DNA of 64,000 bases from positions 1 to 64,000 of the forward strand of contig JAVTVY010025236.1 of assembly GCA_036873755.1 (NCBI GenBank), read 5' to 3'. Shown one piece after another: positions 23,190 through 34,303 of the stretch. The position numbers and the translations under genes were made by a program. Every line of letters begins with the position of its first letter. Position 1 is the first letter of the stretch. This stretch comes from Hanleya hanleyi (Eukaryota; Mollusca; Polyplacophora; Lepidopleurida; Hanleyidae). A model generated the notes under the pieces. The model made no database searches and was not told the origin of the DNA. It was given only the letters and a program-made list of their open reading frames with translations.

Positions 23190-23430
23190 ACTGCAAGATA
23201 CATTGGGGAATAATTATCAACGGGAAATATACAAACAGATTTCTCTCAAACAGGATACAGTCTTCTGTCACCCGACTAAAAAGATCTTCTAAAGTAGCTG
23301 CTCGATAAAAAGAATATCTTACAATCTTAAAATCTATACATTCGATAAGAATATGTTTCACTGTGAGAACTTGGTGAATGTAACCATGGTATTTGTACAA
23401 TTCTGCGCGGTGGAAATACACGATTGGAAT
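23190..23430 (-). pseudogene. Non-LTR retrotransposon ORF2 C-terminal fragment
   Basis: The minus-strand frame contains LTVKHILIECIDFKIVRYSF, then YRAATLEDLFSRV and ILFERNLFVYF. This is the usual C-terminal signature of LINE/Jockey-group proteins, in which a Cys-containing 'VKHILLEC' segment is followed by a '.FFxxxTLxxLF' helix near the 3' end. Upstream frame is not continuous and the first Cys seems lost, so it is a short 5'-truncated relic. From 23430 to 24350 there are poly-G (about 23700), A-rich tracts and no gene. Confidence 0.5.
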
Positions 23431-24356
23431 TGTTCAAAGGCAGTGATATCTACTGAGGTGTACTACCATAAATCTAACAACTGTTTCGCATCACTTTTCG
23501 CTCTTCGCTCCCACACTCATCTTCCTCCAAACACACATCAAATTATTCTCTATATTTAACCCAGGTTGACATTGTTATGGATACGAATTTGGAGTCTCTC
23601 CGACTTGGATCTCTCAAGCTAAAACTCTTGGGCCACCCACAATAATATTTCTGTTTCCAGTAACCCTACCTACCCTTAAATTTTGCATTTAAAAACAGTT
23701 GGGGGGGGGGGGGCAATTTTTTTTTCAACTGTACTGAAATCCAATACAAAATTTGACCAAAAAAAATCAAAATAATTAGAAAAAAAAAATCAAAACAAAA
23801 ATAAAATAAAATCCATGAGTACCTACATTCCCATTTTTCTAAAGTTGGTTCATGAGAAAACAAGTATTATTGTGCATGGCCTTATTTGAAAAGAAAATAC
23901 ATCTCAATCCCAAATTTGTCTTAAAACTTCTCAGGAAATACTACTCTTGATCAACACATCACATTATGCTATAGATGCCCATCAGCATGACAAAACAAAA
24001 ACACACAAAAAACACTTTCCCACACCTAAGTGTTGTGTGTTGAATTGTGTCGGATTAACACATACATGATAGGGAGTTGGAGAAAAAAATGCCATAAAAT
24101 TTGATTCTTCTTTAAAGAAATTTAATACACATGCATTTTTTTTTAGATAACAATTACATAACTGTTTCAATTATTGGTTCTACACGTTTAACCCCCTTAA
24201 TATGGGTAGGGTTATATGAAGATAACCAGTTGTTCGACAACAGAATAGAACCATTTCGTGGTGCCATATTAAAGCATAAATGATTTCGAAGACCACACCC
24301 ATGTCAGAAGACATCATTCAGATGGTGGTTTATCACTGAACCTTGTAAGAGGGTCC

Positions 24357-24362
24357 TTTATT
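24357..24362 (-). promoter_or_regulatory. Polyadenylation signal of the BTB-BACK-PHR gene
   Basis: AATAAA on the minus strand, about 77 bp past the stop codon. Confidence 0.5.
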
Positions 24363-24438
24363 TCGTTTTGTGCCCTCTTCTGAACCGTAATACCGCTTGA
24401 AGATCGGAACCATTTTTTTTCAAGAGTGTAGTGAACAT

Positions 24439-27400
24439 TTAAGAGAAATATATCTCGGGTATCTGTCCGCGGTTAACTGATGTGCTGTTAAATGTAAGTG
24501 ATGATGGTGTGAAGAATTCGAACGTCTGGCCATTCTTCACAACAGATTTGCGTCCGGGACAACCGCTGAATGAAGGCGGACCTGTAATATCCGCTATGAT
24601 TGTCACTCGGGTTCCAGCTGCTACAGGGACCGGTTCTGGAAGCAATACAGGATAGATGGATTGATCGCGGAATGTTTCGTAGACAACTGATGTTCTTCCT
24701 ATCAAAGTACCTTCCTTCTTCACAATCAAATCCACGCTGTAGGAGCCGGGCTTGCACCTTGAGCCGTACAGACCTACACCGCGTAGTACTATCCGAGCGT
24801 TACAAGAGAATCCGATGGAATCTACCGAAGAAGGGCCGTATACATGTTCTCCGCTCCATAAAATCAAATGATCACAGAATCGTGATATTTGGATCAATTT
24901 CTTAGACCGTAACTTAGACGAAAACTCCAAATCCGGTTTAGTGAAACTATTCAGTGCCTGAAAAATTCGTGTACATTCTAGCAAGCTTAACATGTTTTGA
25001 TCGACAACCTGGCGAGCGAAATACTCCTTGTCCAACAAGTACACAGCGTCACCCAAGACCTCTCGTTGTGACGCCCCGCCTGGAGTCAGTCCGCGTCTAT
25101 TACATTCCGCCTTGGACCATTCCACTACAGCCTCGAACACTTTCTCTTCGTCCGCTTCTAGCGAATCACGCACCAGGAGCTTCTGGAGGTTGACTTTTGT
25201 TAGGTCTCGGAATCCATCTGATGCCAGTACCGCCTCTGCTTGAGAGTCCACGAACCTCACACACTTCCTCTCCAGTTTCTCCTCGTTGTATAACACCGCT
25301 TCGTTGAGAATGGTACATACCGAGTCGACTGTGATATTTTTATTCAACCAGATGACAGCTTCGGCTGCCAGCCCTCCAACTGCATACTTTTTCGCGGCAT
25401 AAAGAACGCCCATAATTGTGGCTGGCGACAGCTCTGCCTCTCCATAATACATATACCTGTAAAGATTCGCCAAATTTCCCGTTAACACTCTGATCTGTCA
25501 GAAAGTTGAATAGAATGTGTTGTTCTTCCCCAAGTTTGATAATTACATAGTGAATTCAATTCATTTCAGTCTTGCGTTCAACGTGAATTCGTTTTTGATC
25601 AGTTGATTTCTATAACACGACACCGTAAACTTCTATTGTACATTTTACAGTAATTAATCGTAGTTTCAGCGCAGCAAAGTTACAGTAAATTAGTGTGGGA
25701 ATTACACTAAACAATGTATTTTGTAACATTAACTTTAAATTAATGGCAACTTTGCTGCACTAAAACTACAGTACACGGTCAGAAAAATGGTGATGGCTTA
25801 TCGTCATTTATCGGCAAGGATAACTGGTTATGAGGTAATTTCATCGCCAAATATTGGTGACTGGGCCTGGTCATCATTAATAAATGGCGACGAGCAATGG
25901 CGGTAGATTTCATCGCCAATAAATGGAGGGAGGGAGGAAATTTGGCTTAAGGTCACACTCAAGTTTGTTTCACTCATATGGTGACAGTCAGTTTGGTTGG
26001 TGGAGGAAGCCGGAGTACCCGGAGAGAACCACCATCCATCGGCAAGTGACTGACAAACTTTCACACATGGACCAGCTGGGCTCGGACCCGTGCCGGTTCA
26101 GCGGTGTGAGGCTAGCGGTCACCAGCGAAGCGCCTTAGACCACTCGGCCACCGAGGGCCCGCCAATAAATGGTGAATGTCATTACCACATAATGGTGATA
26201 ATGGAATATGGCGATGTTTTTACTGACAACCATTTATTGCTGATGCTGCCGTCGCCTTTCTGGTGATAACTCTGCATAAGTGAGAGTACAAATAACATAA
26301 TCGTCATACATAGATATTTACCAAGTCGCTAAATATGACATGGAACAACATTTACATACAAACAATGGATAAGGCATTGAAGGAGGTGTTCGGTTTGAAT
26401 GTAATTCTTCCTGAGTGTGTTGCGTTTATAAACCAAAAATATAATTTTCTCGTGTTTACTTCAACAGCTATTAGATCGAAAGAGAAAATACTGAATTTTC
26501 GTTTTCTGAAATTTCACTGACAAGAGATTTGTCCAAAAAATATTACAAGTCTTAGAAAATAGGCATTTTTTTTCAATTTTTGGTGATGGCTTTGGGGAAA
26601 TTCCCATCATATGCAAAATATGATACCTTCAATGAAAACGAGCCAAATATCCAAATTCTGTGGGTTTGGTCCTAAAAGATACTGAAAAAATGGCAGCGAG
26701 ACAATAGAGCAACAGAGAGTGACGCTGAAGAGAAAACGAGAGATCCTGAAGGATCTTGGCGCCCACCATTGTCCGATAATTGTGAGCTAATAACAAGAGG
26801 ATCTTTTTGTCCATTGTTAGTAAGAATGGACGATGGATTTGTGATTTTGTTTACAGAATTTCGAATCTGAGCGAAAAAGATCGAAAAAGGGACACTGGAA
26901 AACACCAAGATATAATCTTTCTAAGTTCCAGGAGTTTCAAGATTTCTAGAAACTGTTCTTATGTCGGAGAAATGAGCAAAGTTCGTCTGAAAGTGAATGT
27001 ATATGTACGGAGGATCCTTCGTCTTCGTTTTGTAGTAATTTTTTTTTTGACGTGTCATCATTGGGTACTGAAAGCGAAGACAAATCTCTTTGACACTTTG
27101 GCATGAGCTATGAAACATACTTAAGATGTTATAATTAGGAACGAATGCTAATTCTGTTCTGTTTACTGGGCTAGTTTGATATATCTCTTTTAAGATACCA
27201 TGCTCGAAAATAGTAAGATGGTACAATACTTAATACTGAAGGGATCAGGGCCGCACAGTAATGTTGAAACTTCGAAAGTGTCTGCATCCTGATTATCTCC
27301 CTTGGATCGAAACATGCAGTAGTCTACACTTGTCACAAGAGTGACGTCCCTTCATGTAGCCGACCCGCCGGCAGACGAAAGGGTGGGGCAGTTCACTTGC

Positions 27401-30400
27401 AACTGCATGGACTAAAGACAACTGATTTAAAATTTGAAGAAATACATTTTAATTCCGAATTATTTGAACTCCTTGATATGGAAGGTGAAGGTATGGATAT
27501 TCTCTATATATCCGCCGACTCTTGTGATGCAACGTCACAACTCGGGAATACCGTATTAATTTGAAGTGTAACTTGGATTTTCGAATCGGATCAAAAGGCA
27601 TGTTGCACAACTAGACTTCAAGGGGAACCTGTGTACCAAATTTGAGAAAGATCCATGCAGTACTTAGTTCCTGGGAAATCGCGATAACTAGGTTTCATAG
27701 GGAAATCCAAGATGGCCGCCTTGTGGCCATATTGGATTTTCGATTCGGACCTGAAAAGGTATCTTGCACAACTACACCCGAAGAGGAACCTGTGTACCAA
27801 ATTTGAGAAAATCCCAGTGTGGAGCGGTTTAACTAAACTCAAAATAAATAAAGCGACTACTGCAATACGATGCATAGTGTATTCTCTTAGCTTTCAAAGA
27901 CAACTGTCTTCATCCTCAGAGAGTGGCTAAAGCACTGAGCGAGGGTACACATAGGTTTATATACATACATGTAGGTGAGATCAACCTCACTCAAATAGTT
28001 GTAAGTACAAGACAGTGAGAAGGGAAACAACAAACTATGGTACAGTACAAGGCAGAAATAACTTGCTCATAAACGCGAGTGAAAAAAACACATTTTCGCG
28101 ATTATAATTTATTAATCGCAGCCGGAAAACTCGCCTAAATCGCGCAAAAAAACAAAAACAAATCACTCGCGTTTATGAGCAAGTTATTTCTGCCTTGTAC
28201 TGTATATATACAATTACAAAACTACTAATTAAGCAACAATTGAATGTGTGAAACCGGTCATATCATACATTGAATAGGTACAGAGGTGTAGAAGACATAC
28301 TATTGTTCAGATCAGGGCAAGATTTGCTGATTTGCAGGGATTCCTTTATCTTTAGTTCTGAGTCAAATTTAGCATTATCTATAATAGTGTACCTGGCATG
28401 GTTAGGATTATGTCCTTTGTACAAACAGTGATCTCCAAATGCAGACTGAGATCACTGTTGGTACACTAACCATAAATGTCAAATTTGACTCTTTAAAAGA
28501 TAAGGAGTCCCTACAAACAAATGTAGTATGTCTTACCTATGTCTTCAGTGACCTTAACAATTTTCCCCAGCAATTGTATATATAACATAGTTTGTTGTTT
28601 CCCTTCTCACTGTATTGTACTTTCAACTATTTGAGTGAGTTGATCTCACCTACTGTGTGCTCTCTGAGATGAAGGCTGGTGTCGTTAACTTAAGCTACAC
28701 CATCGTATTGCAGTAGTCGCTTTATTTATTTTGAAATTTGAGAAAGATCCATGCAGTACTTCCTGAGAAATGACGATAATGTTTCATGGAGAAATCCAAG
28801 ATGGCTGCCTGGTGGCCATATTGGATTTTCGAATCGGACCAGAAAAGGTATCCTGCACATCTAGACCTTAAGGGGAACCTGTGTACCAAATTTGAGAAAG
28901 ATCCATCCAGTAGTTCCTGAGAAATCGCGATAACAAAGTTTCATGGAGAAATCTAAGATGGCTGCCTGGTGGCCATATTGGATTTTCGAATCGGACCAGA
29001 AAAGGTATCTTGCACAACTAGACCCCAAGGGGAACCTGTGTACCAAATTTGAGAAAGATCCATATTAAAGTAGTTCCTGAGAAATCGCGATAACAAGGTT
29101 TCATGGGGAAATCCAAGATGGCTGTCTGGTGGCCATATTGATTTCCGAATCGGACCAGAAAAGGTATCTTGCACAACTAGACCCCAAGGGGAACCTGTGT
29201 ACCAAATTTGAGAAAGATCCATGCAGTAGTTCCTGAGAAATCGCGATAACAAGATTTCATTGGGAAATCCAAGATGGCTGCCTGGTGGCCATATTGGATT
29301 TTCGAATCGGACCAGAAAAGGTATCTTGCTCAACTAGACCCCATGTGGGACCTGTGTACCAAATTTGAGAAAGATCCATGCAGTAGTTCCTGAGAAATCG
29401 CGGTAACAAGGTTTCATGGGGAAATCCAAGATGGCTGCCTGGTGGCCATATTGGATTTTCGAATCGGACCAAAAAAGGTTTCTTGCACAACTAGACCCCA
29501 AGGGGAACCTGTGTACCAAATTTGAGAAAGATCCATGCCGTAGTTCCTGAGAAATCGCGATAACAAGGTTTCATGGGGAAATCCAAGATGGCTGCCTGGT
29601 GGCCGTATTGGATTTTCGATTCGGACCTGAAAAGGTATTTTGCACAACTAGACCCGAAGAGGAACCTGTGTACCAAATTTGAGAAAGATCCATGCAGTAC
29701 TTCCTGAGAAATGACGATGACAATGTTTCATGGAGAAATCCAATATGGCTGCGTGGTGGCCATATTGGATTTTCGAATCGGACCAGAAAAGGTATCCTGC
29801 ACAACTAGACCTCAAGGGGAACCTGTGTACCAAATTTGAGAAAGATCCATGCAGTAGTTCCTGAGAAATCGCGATAACAAGGTTTCATGGGGAAATCCAA
29901 GATGGCTGTCTGGTGGCCATATTGGATTTTCGAATCGGAACAGAAAATGTATCTTGCACAACTAGACCCCAAGGGGAACCTGTGTACCAAATTTGAGAAA
30001 GATCCATGCAGTAGTTCCTGAGAAATCGCGATAACAAGGTTTCATGGGGAAATCCAAGATGGCTGCCTGGTGGCCATATTGGATTTTGGAATCGGACCAG
30101 AAAAGATATCTTGCTCAACTAGATCCCAAGGGGAACCTGTGTACTAAATTTCAGAAAGATCCATGAAGTAGTTCCTGAGAAATCACGATAACAAGAATTG
30201 TTTACGGACGGACGGACGACTGACTGACTGACTGACGGACGACGGACCACGGACGAAAAGCGATTTGAACAGCCCACCATCTGGTGATGGTGGGCTAAAA
30301 ATCCATCTAAAGCGAACACTTCCTTTAATGAAACGGATGGGGATAACCTCAATGTTTTCTCATAAGCCTGAATACGAAGCCAATGTAATGTTTATTTCTC

Positions 30401-30705
30401 ATGAAAGTGAAACTATGGGATCAAAGGATGAAAACAAAAGCAACTTGCCTGAGCAGACATGCGAAAGCTTCTTCGAGGATATCAGGTATCGCAATATCAT
30501 TCCCTTGCTCGGCTAGAGGCCCACAAAACATGGCCTGAAACACGGAACTCCGGCTGATGAGCACATATTTGTGGGCTAGAATCCGTTTCCGGTTTTCACC
30601 CACAAGGAATGCGATGTCACAGCATATCTCATTCTCCAACATATATCGGTTACATTCAGAGAGAGGCTTTCGCCATTGCCAATCACCAGCTGGTGCCTGT
30701 GCCAT
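24439..30705 (-). CDS. BTB-BACK-PHR domain protein, BTBD6/BTBD3-like, two coding exons
   Basis: Predicted CDS is join(complement(30449..30705), complement(24439..25456)), 424 residues. Exon 1 gives the N-terminal part of the BTB/POZ fold (WQWRKPLSECNRYMLEN, then CDIAFLVGE... ILAHKYVLISRSSVFQAMF). Exon 2 completes the BTB domain (RYMYYGEAELSPATIMGVLY). The BACK domain follows (CTILNEAVLYNEEKL to VFEAVVEWSKAEC), and then a PHR domain (GFSCNARIVLRGVGLYGS, KEGTLIGRTSVVYETF) ending GQIPEIYFS. Proteins of this type are substrate adaptors for CUL3 ubiquitin ligases; the substrate here is unknown. Phase fits exactly at AG|GCAAGT / TTTACAG|G, a GC-AG intron of about 4.99 kb full of repeats. The ATG directly follows TTTTTTCAGTTTCAG, so a 5' untranslated exon probably lies upstream. 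No lesions seen. Confidence 0.9.
25930..26162 (-). mobile_element. tRNA-derived SINE
   Basis: Read on the minus strand, it begins GCCCTCGGTGGCCGAGTGGT, with an A box (TGGCCGAGTGG, about 26140-26150) and a degenerate B box (GGGTCCGAGCCC, 26078-26089), so the head derives from a Leu/Ser-type tRNA. The body contains the conserved block with CTCCGGGTACTCC and AAACTTGAGTGTGACC. Body pieces recur at 18.66-18.81 and 48.19-48.24 kb. Internal boxes would direct RNA polymerase III. Confidence 0.75.
27837..28734. mobile_element. Inverted-repeat element inserted in the 157-bp array
   Basis: The terminal repeats share TCAAAATAAATAAAGCGACT and the next 13 bp (27839-27871 and 28702-28734). Further in, the arms still pair (GTGAGATCAACCTCACTCAA and CAGTGAGAAGGGAAACAACA on the left), giving about 200 bp of imperfect arms. 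The array motif AAATTTGAGAAA occurs on both sides, either a target duplication or just the repeat period. There is no transposase frame, so it is MITE-like. Confidence 0.7.
28046..28199. mobile_element. Small MITE nested inside the previous element
   Basis: Perfect 37-bp terminal inverted repeats (28046-28082 and 28163-28199) start TACAAGGCAGAAATAACTTG. The core is AT-rich with further CGCGA/TCGCG symmetry. The ends fit a TA target duplication (GGTACAG-TA ... TA-CTGTATA). Because the repeats are identical, this is probably the youngest of the three nested insertions. Confidence 0.75.
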
Positions 30706-30796
30706 CTGAAACTGAAAAAAGGAGAATTACTCTATTTTACTGCCATCATCAACCATCTTTAATAATTTTGGTTGTAGAAAATTAGAGGGCAAACGA

Positions 30797-31306
30797 GCGC
30801 CTACTTGGGCGGTTGTACCGTCGTGGGATGTCGTGAGTTTGAACAAAGCGCCTACCTGGGCTGTTGTGCCGTCGTGGGATGTCGTGAGTTTGAACAAAAC
30901 GCCTACTTGGACTGTTATACCGTAGTAAGATGTCGTGACTTTGAACAAAGTGCCTACTTTGACTGTTGTAACATCGTGGGATGTTAGAGTTTGAACAAAG
31001 TGCCTGCCTGGACTGTTGTACCGTCGTGGGATGTCATGAGTTTGAACAAAGTGCCTACTTGGACTGTTGTACCATCGTGAGATGTTAGAGTTTGAACAAA
31101 GTGCCTATTTGGACTGTTGTACCGTCGTGGGATGTCGTGAGTTTGAACAAAGCGCCTACTTGAACTGTTGTACCGTCGTGGGATGTCGTGAGTTTGAACA
31201 AAGCACCTACTTGGACTGTTGTTCCGTGATGGGATGTCGTGAGTTTTGAACAAAGCACCTAATTGGACTGTTGTACCGTCGTGGGATGTCGTGAGTTTGA
31301 ACAAAG
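30797..31306. repeat. 51-bp minisatellite upstream of the BTB gene
   Basis: About ten tandem copies of a 51-bp unit carry GGACTGTTGTACCGTCGTGG and GAGTTTGAACAAAG. The period is a multiple of three, so both strands show long repetitive frames (KLTTSHDGTT... and CCTVVGCREFEQS...), which are not evidence of a gene. The array lies 90-600 bp upstream of the predicted coding start, in the 5' untranslated intron or promoter. Confidence 0.8.
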
Positions 31307-31687
31307 CTTGTTTCGCAGCATATGCCAGGATAATTTTTTTTTGCATTTCAGACAACAACAAAAATGTGTCTATCATTCAAGCAAATCTCTACATACATGT
31401 AGTCTGGAAAGTTGGACTGTTCAAAATGTTTTCCTGAACTGGATATTCTGTATATTATAACACTTAATGTGGCAATATAATTGCCTTATGCAGGTTAGGG
31501 TTCAATGAAAGAGCTATTTGAGGATTCCAATTTCCAAATCTGAAATCTGTTGCACCAAGAATTGAAAAAGATGACAAACAGTTCGAAAATAAATAGCAAT
31601 ATTTCGCAAAAGTAGAATAATTATATAACCACAATACCCCGAGAGATACATGTCGGTAAAATTTCAGATCATGATTGAGCATCGCTA

Positions 31688-32273
31688 TTAACCCTATCTG
31701 GTCTGGGCTTTTTGGGACCTGTCCAGGCCTGGGGGGAGCGAAATGGCCCCCCCTAATTATTTTTCTTATCCCTTGAGCTAGGGGGCTGTAACTTATTACC
31801 CTATACCCCTTGGTCAAGCTCTACCAACCAGAAAATGTAAAAACATCCAAGATGGCCGCTTTGATGACGTCACAGTGACGTCATCTTCAAAAACGGCATT
31901 TTCGGGTCGATATTTCGGTCAGATATTCTGAATTTTTATTTTTGCAATTTCTCCACAAAAACTGCATGAAAAATTAGGAATATTAATGTGATACGAAATA
32001 AAATAGTTTTTGCCCACTTTTCATCGCGAAAAAGCAGAAATTTTGAAGAAATATGAGAAAAACATCACTTTTCTGGTACCCCACGTGGCCGCCATCTTGA
32101 AGTTACCCATGATCCTCTGCTCGGGGGGTTATGCAAATAGGCTCAAAATGACCCCAATAAGATAAACTATAAAGTCACGGAGTTTCAGCTCTTCATTTTT
32201 TGCCGTTCCGGAGATAGTGCAGAAAGTTTGGTAGGGGGGGTCATAATGGCCCCCCCAGGCCTGGTAGGGTTAA
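31688..32273. mobile_element. TTAA-flanked MITE-like element
   Basis: It is bounded by TTAACCCTATCTGG and the inverted CTGGTAGGGTTAA, with a second inverted pair just inside (CCAGGCCTGGGGGG and a GGCCCCCCCAGGCC counterpart). TTAA with a CCCT start is the pattern of piggyBac-type ends. There is no transposase. Inside lie TGATGACGTCACAGTGACGT at about 31863 and AAGATGGCCGC at about 31850. A diverged partial relative occurs at 32740-33010, and another, inverted, near 44815-45030. Confidence 0.55.
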
Positions 32274-32689
32274 GGTGTTACAGTAAATCGAGTGTTGTTG
32301 TTGTTGCTATGAGTATTTTGGAATAGCGCTTGCCTGAAAATTGCTTGTTCGAGGAAAATGACATTGCATGTGCAGTACATAATTTCTGGACTTCCGTCAA
32401 AGTTAAATATAAACGGTTATCAAACAAATATTGGTAAGAGTGATTCATTTTTAGCCGATTGATTGACAGTGAAATTTAACTTTGGTCACTGGTAAAAAAA
32501 AAAAAGAGAAAAAAAAGTTTATTGTCAACTTATTGTAATATATTCAGCTAAAAATGAATCTCCCCTTATCAATATTTGAATGGTAAACTTTCTTTCTTCG
32601 ACACAGCCCAATTGTGAGACTTTCACTTTATCATGTTTGTTGCTGTGTTACATGCTTAACACTATGTGATTTGGGGTGTACCGCAGCTT

Positions 32690-33010
32690 GGGTGAGGGGG
32701 CCTGTGTGATTTGGGGTGTACCGCAGCTTTGGGGGGGGGGAGAGGGGGGGTGGGGCACCCCCTTTCTAAATAGTTTCGTTATCCCTAAGGCTAGGGGCTG
32801 AAACTTATAACACTATATCTTTCAATACTAGAGAATGTAAAAAAAAAATCCAAGATGGCCTCCATGATGACGTCACAGTGACGTCTTTTTCAAAAATGGC
32901 ATTTTTTGGCCGATTTTTCGGTCAGATTTTTCAGTTTCTATTATTTAAGCGTTTTCTTCTCAAAAACTGCATGACAAATTTGTAAATAATAATCTAATAC
33001 GATAATCTAT
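32690..33010. repeat. Partial relative of the TTAA element plus a short duplication
   Basis: TGTGATTTGGGGTGTACCGC occurs twice in tandem (about 32667 and 32704). It is followed by G-rich sequence and by a block (CCAAGATGGC, GATGACGTCACAGTGACGTC) matching 31847-31925. From 33010 to 34300 there is AT-rich DNA. The frames at 33669-33992 (+) and 33900-34154 (-) show no recognisable domain. Confidence 0.5.
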
Positions 33011-34303
33011 TTAAACACAGATAATTTCTTTGGCTCGTTTAAATGCGGCGGTCATGTGACTTGATGCTTCAGGAACAACTTTTGAACAGGATTATGTCCC
33101 TCCAGAAATATGTCCTTTGCGGCTGATAGGTGGCACCGTATGGAATACATGCTGAATCATGGCGATAAGCTGAGGGCAGTGTTAAGTGAAACGTGAAATG
33201 CCCTTAGCAAGCTAAGATGGAGGTCGACTCGGTGGGCTCATTTCTCTCACCAGACTGTTCCACTATTAGGGAGTTCAGTGTAACATGTCAACAAAAGGTT
33301 CAATTATGAGATTAAATTTGTTGGAATGATACTTTCTTAAATATCACAACAGCAGGGGGGTTTTAGCCACTTTTTCATCTAGGTAACCCAGATTAAGAAC
33401 TTGAATTTGAAGAATTGAATTTTTTGAGAAATTTTGAAATTGAGTTTTGCCACAAACAATTGAGCTTTTTATCGATGGGAAAATGCACGCTAAACACATG
33501 CAAACAAAATTGTGTTATAGTGGATAAATATTGAATCCTTCAAGAGATAAGTTGAGTTCCCAAATGAAAATGTTGAATTGTCGTGACAAATAATCATGCA
33601 AAATAATTGTTGTTATTGTTATTGTTGTTGCCTTCACTATTAGATCAACTCGCAAGTGCAACGTTTACTTGTCTGGAGCAAGTCAAAATCGGCACGGGCA
33701 ACGCAACGTTCATGTTCATGTGTTAGCTGCCCGTTTTGGCAAGCACAATTTTCTTCGGATTAAAATACTCAGTGACAAAATTTTACTCAGCTTTTATTCT
33801 CCGCATCAAATTGATGTTGCCAGGCATGAACAGTCGATAGAAATACAGGCTGAATGGGCCAGTGCCAGTCAATCTAGTGCAGTTCTTTTTATTTATCCAT
33901 TAGTTTTGCCTTTCAAGCCTTTTGCTAACCACAGCGCCCTCAACGAGCAGATCAATTACATAAAGGGAGATCACTTCAAGCAGCTCTCGTAAAAGTCTCG
34001 CGAGAGCCCATTTTGCAGTATGCGCAAAGACATTTCCGCGCAGTTTTCCTTTTTGGATTTTGGATTTTGAACTTCCGGTTGAGAATTTTAGACGAACAAT
34101 TTGAGCTTCAAAGACAGACTTCTGTTTATCTGAGACAGCCCAAATTGTTACCAATTTCTAGTTCAATATCTTCTCCACATTTGGCCCTGTGACGGCAAGT
34201 CTCAACTCTGCTTTGTATTTTCGCAATCTTGCGGACAAAGCGATTTGGGCCCCCATGAGACCAAGCTGATGCAATAAGGCTGCGCGCATAGCGGCAGCCT
34301 TAA

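Larger units (their letters stand above)
26735..30298 (-). mobile_element. Second pearl/Helentron-type element, interrupted
   Basis: The leader 26735-27560 repeats 20000-20880, starting AGATCCTGAAGGATCTTGGC. The 157-bp array runs 27575-27820 and resumes 28735-30200 (about ten monomers in total), split by the inserted element at 27.8-28.7 kb. The end has ACGG/ACTG microsatellite (30205-30250) and a perfect AGCCCACCATC/GATGGTGGGCT hairpin at 30271-30296, then TAAAA. The whole element sits in the BTB gene's intron. Confidence 0.75.
25457..30448 (-). other. Intron of the BTB-BACK-PHR gene, GC-AG type, repeat-filled
   Basis: The donor is GCAAGT rather than GTAAGT, with the AG exon end that GC donors usually require. 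The acceptor is CTTTACAG. Inside are a SINE, a pearl-type element in two parts, and two nested inverted-repeat elements. GC donors account for a minority of animal introns. The match to the GC consensus and the perfect phase support the call. Confidence 0.75.

Noticed and set aside
26078..26150. Apparent tRNA gene with A and B boxes
   Set aside because: There is no complete cloverleaf, and it is fused to a conserved SINE body found elsewhere in the window.
28861..30118. Several 60-130 codon minus-strand frames with repeated peptides
   Set aside because: They read the 157-bp monomer in different frames. They exist only because the repeat has few stops, and the peptide period equals the DNA repeat.
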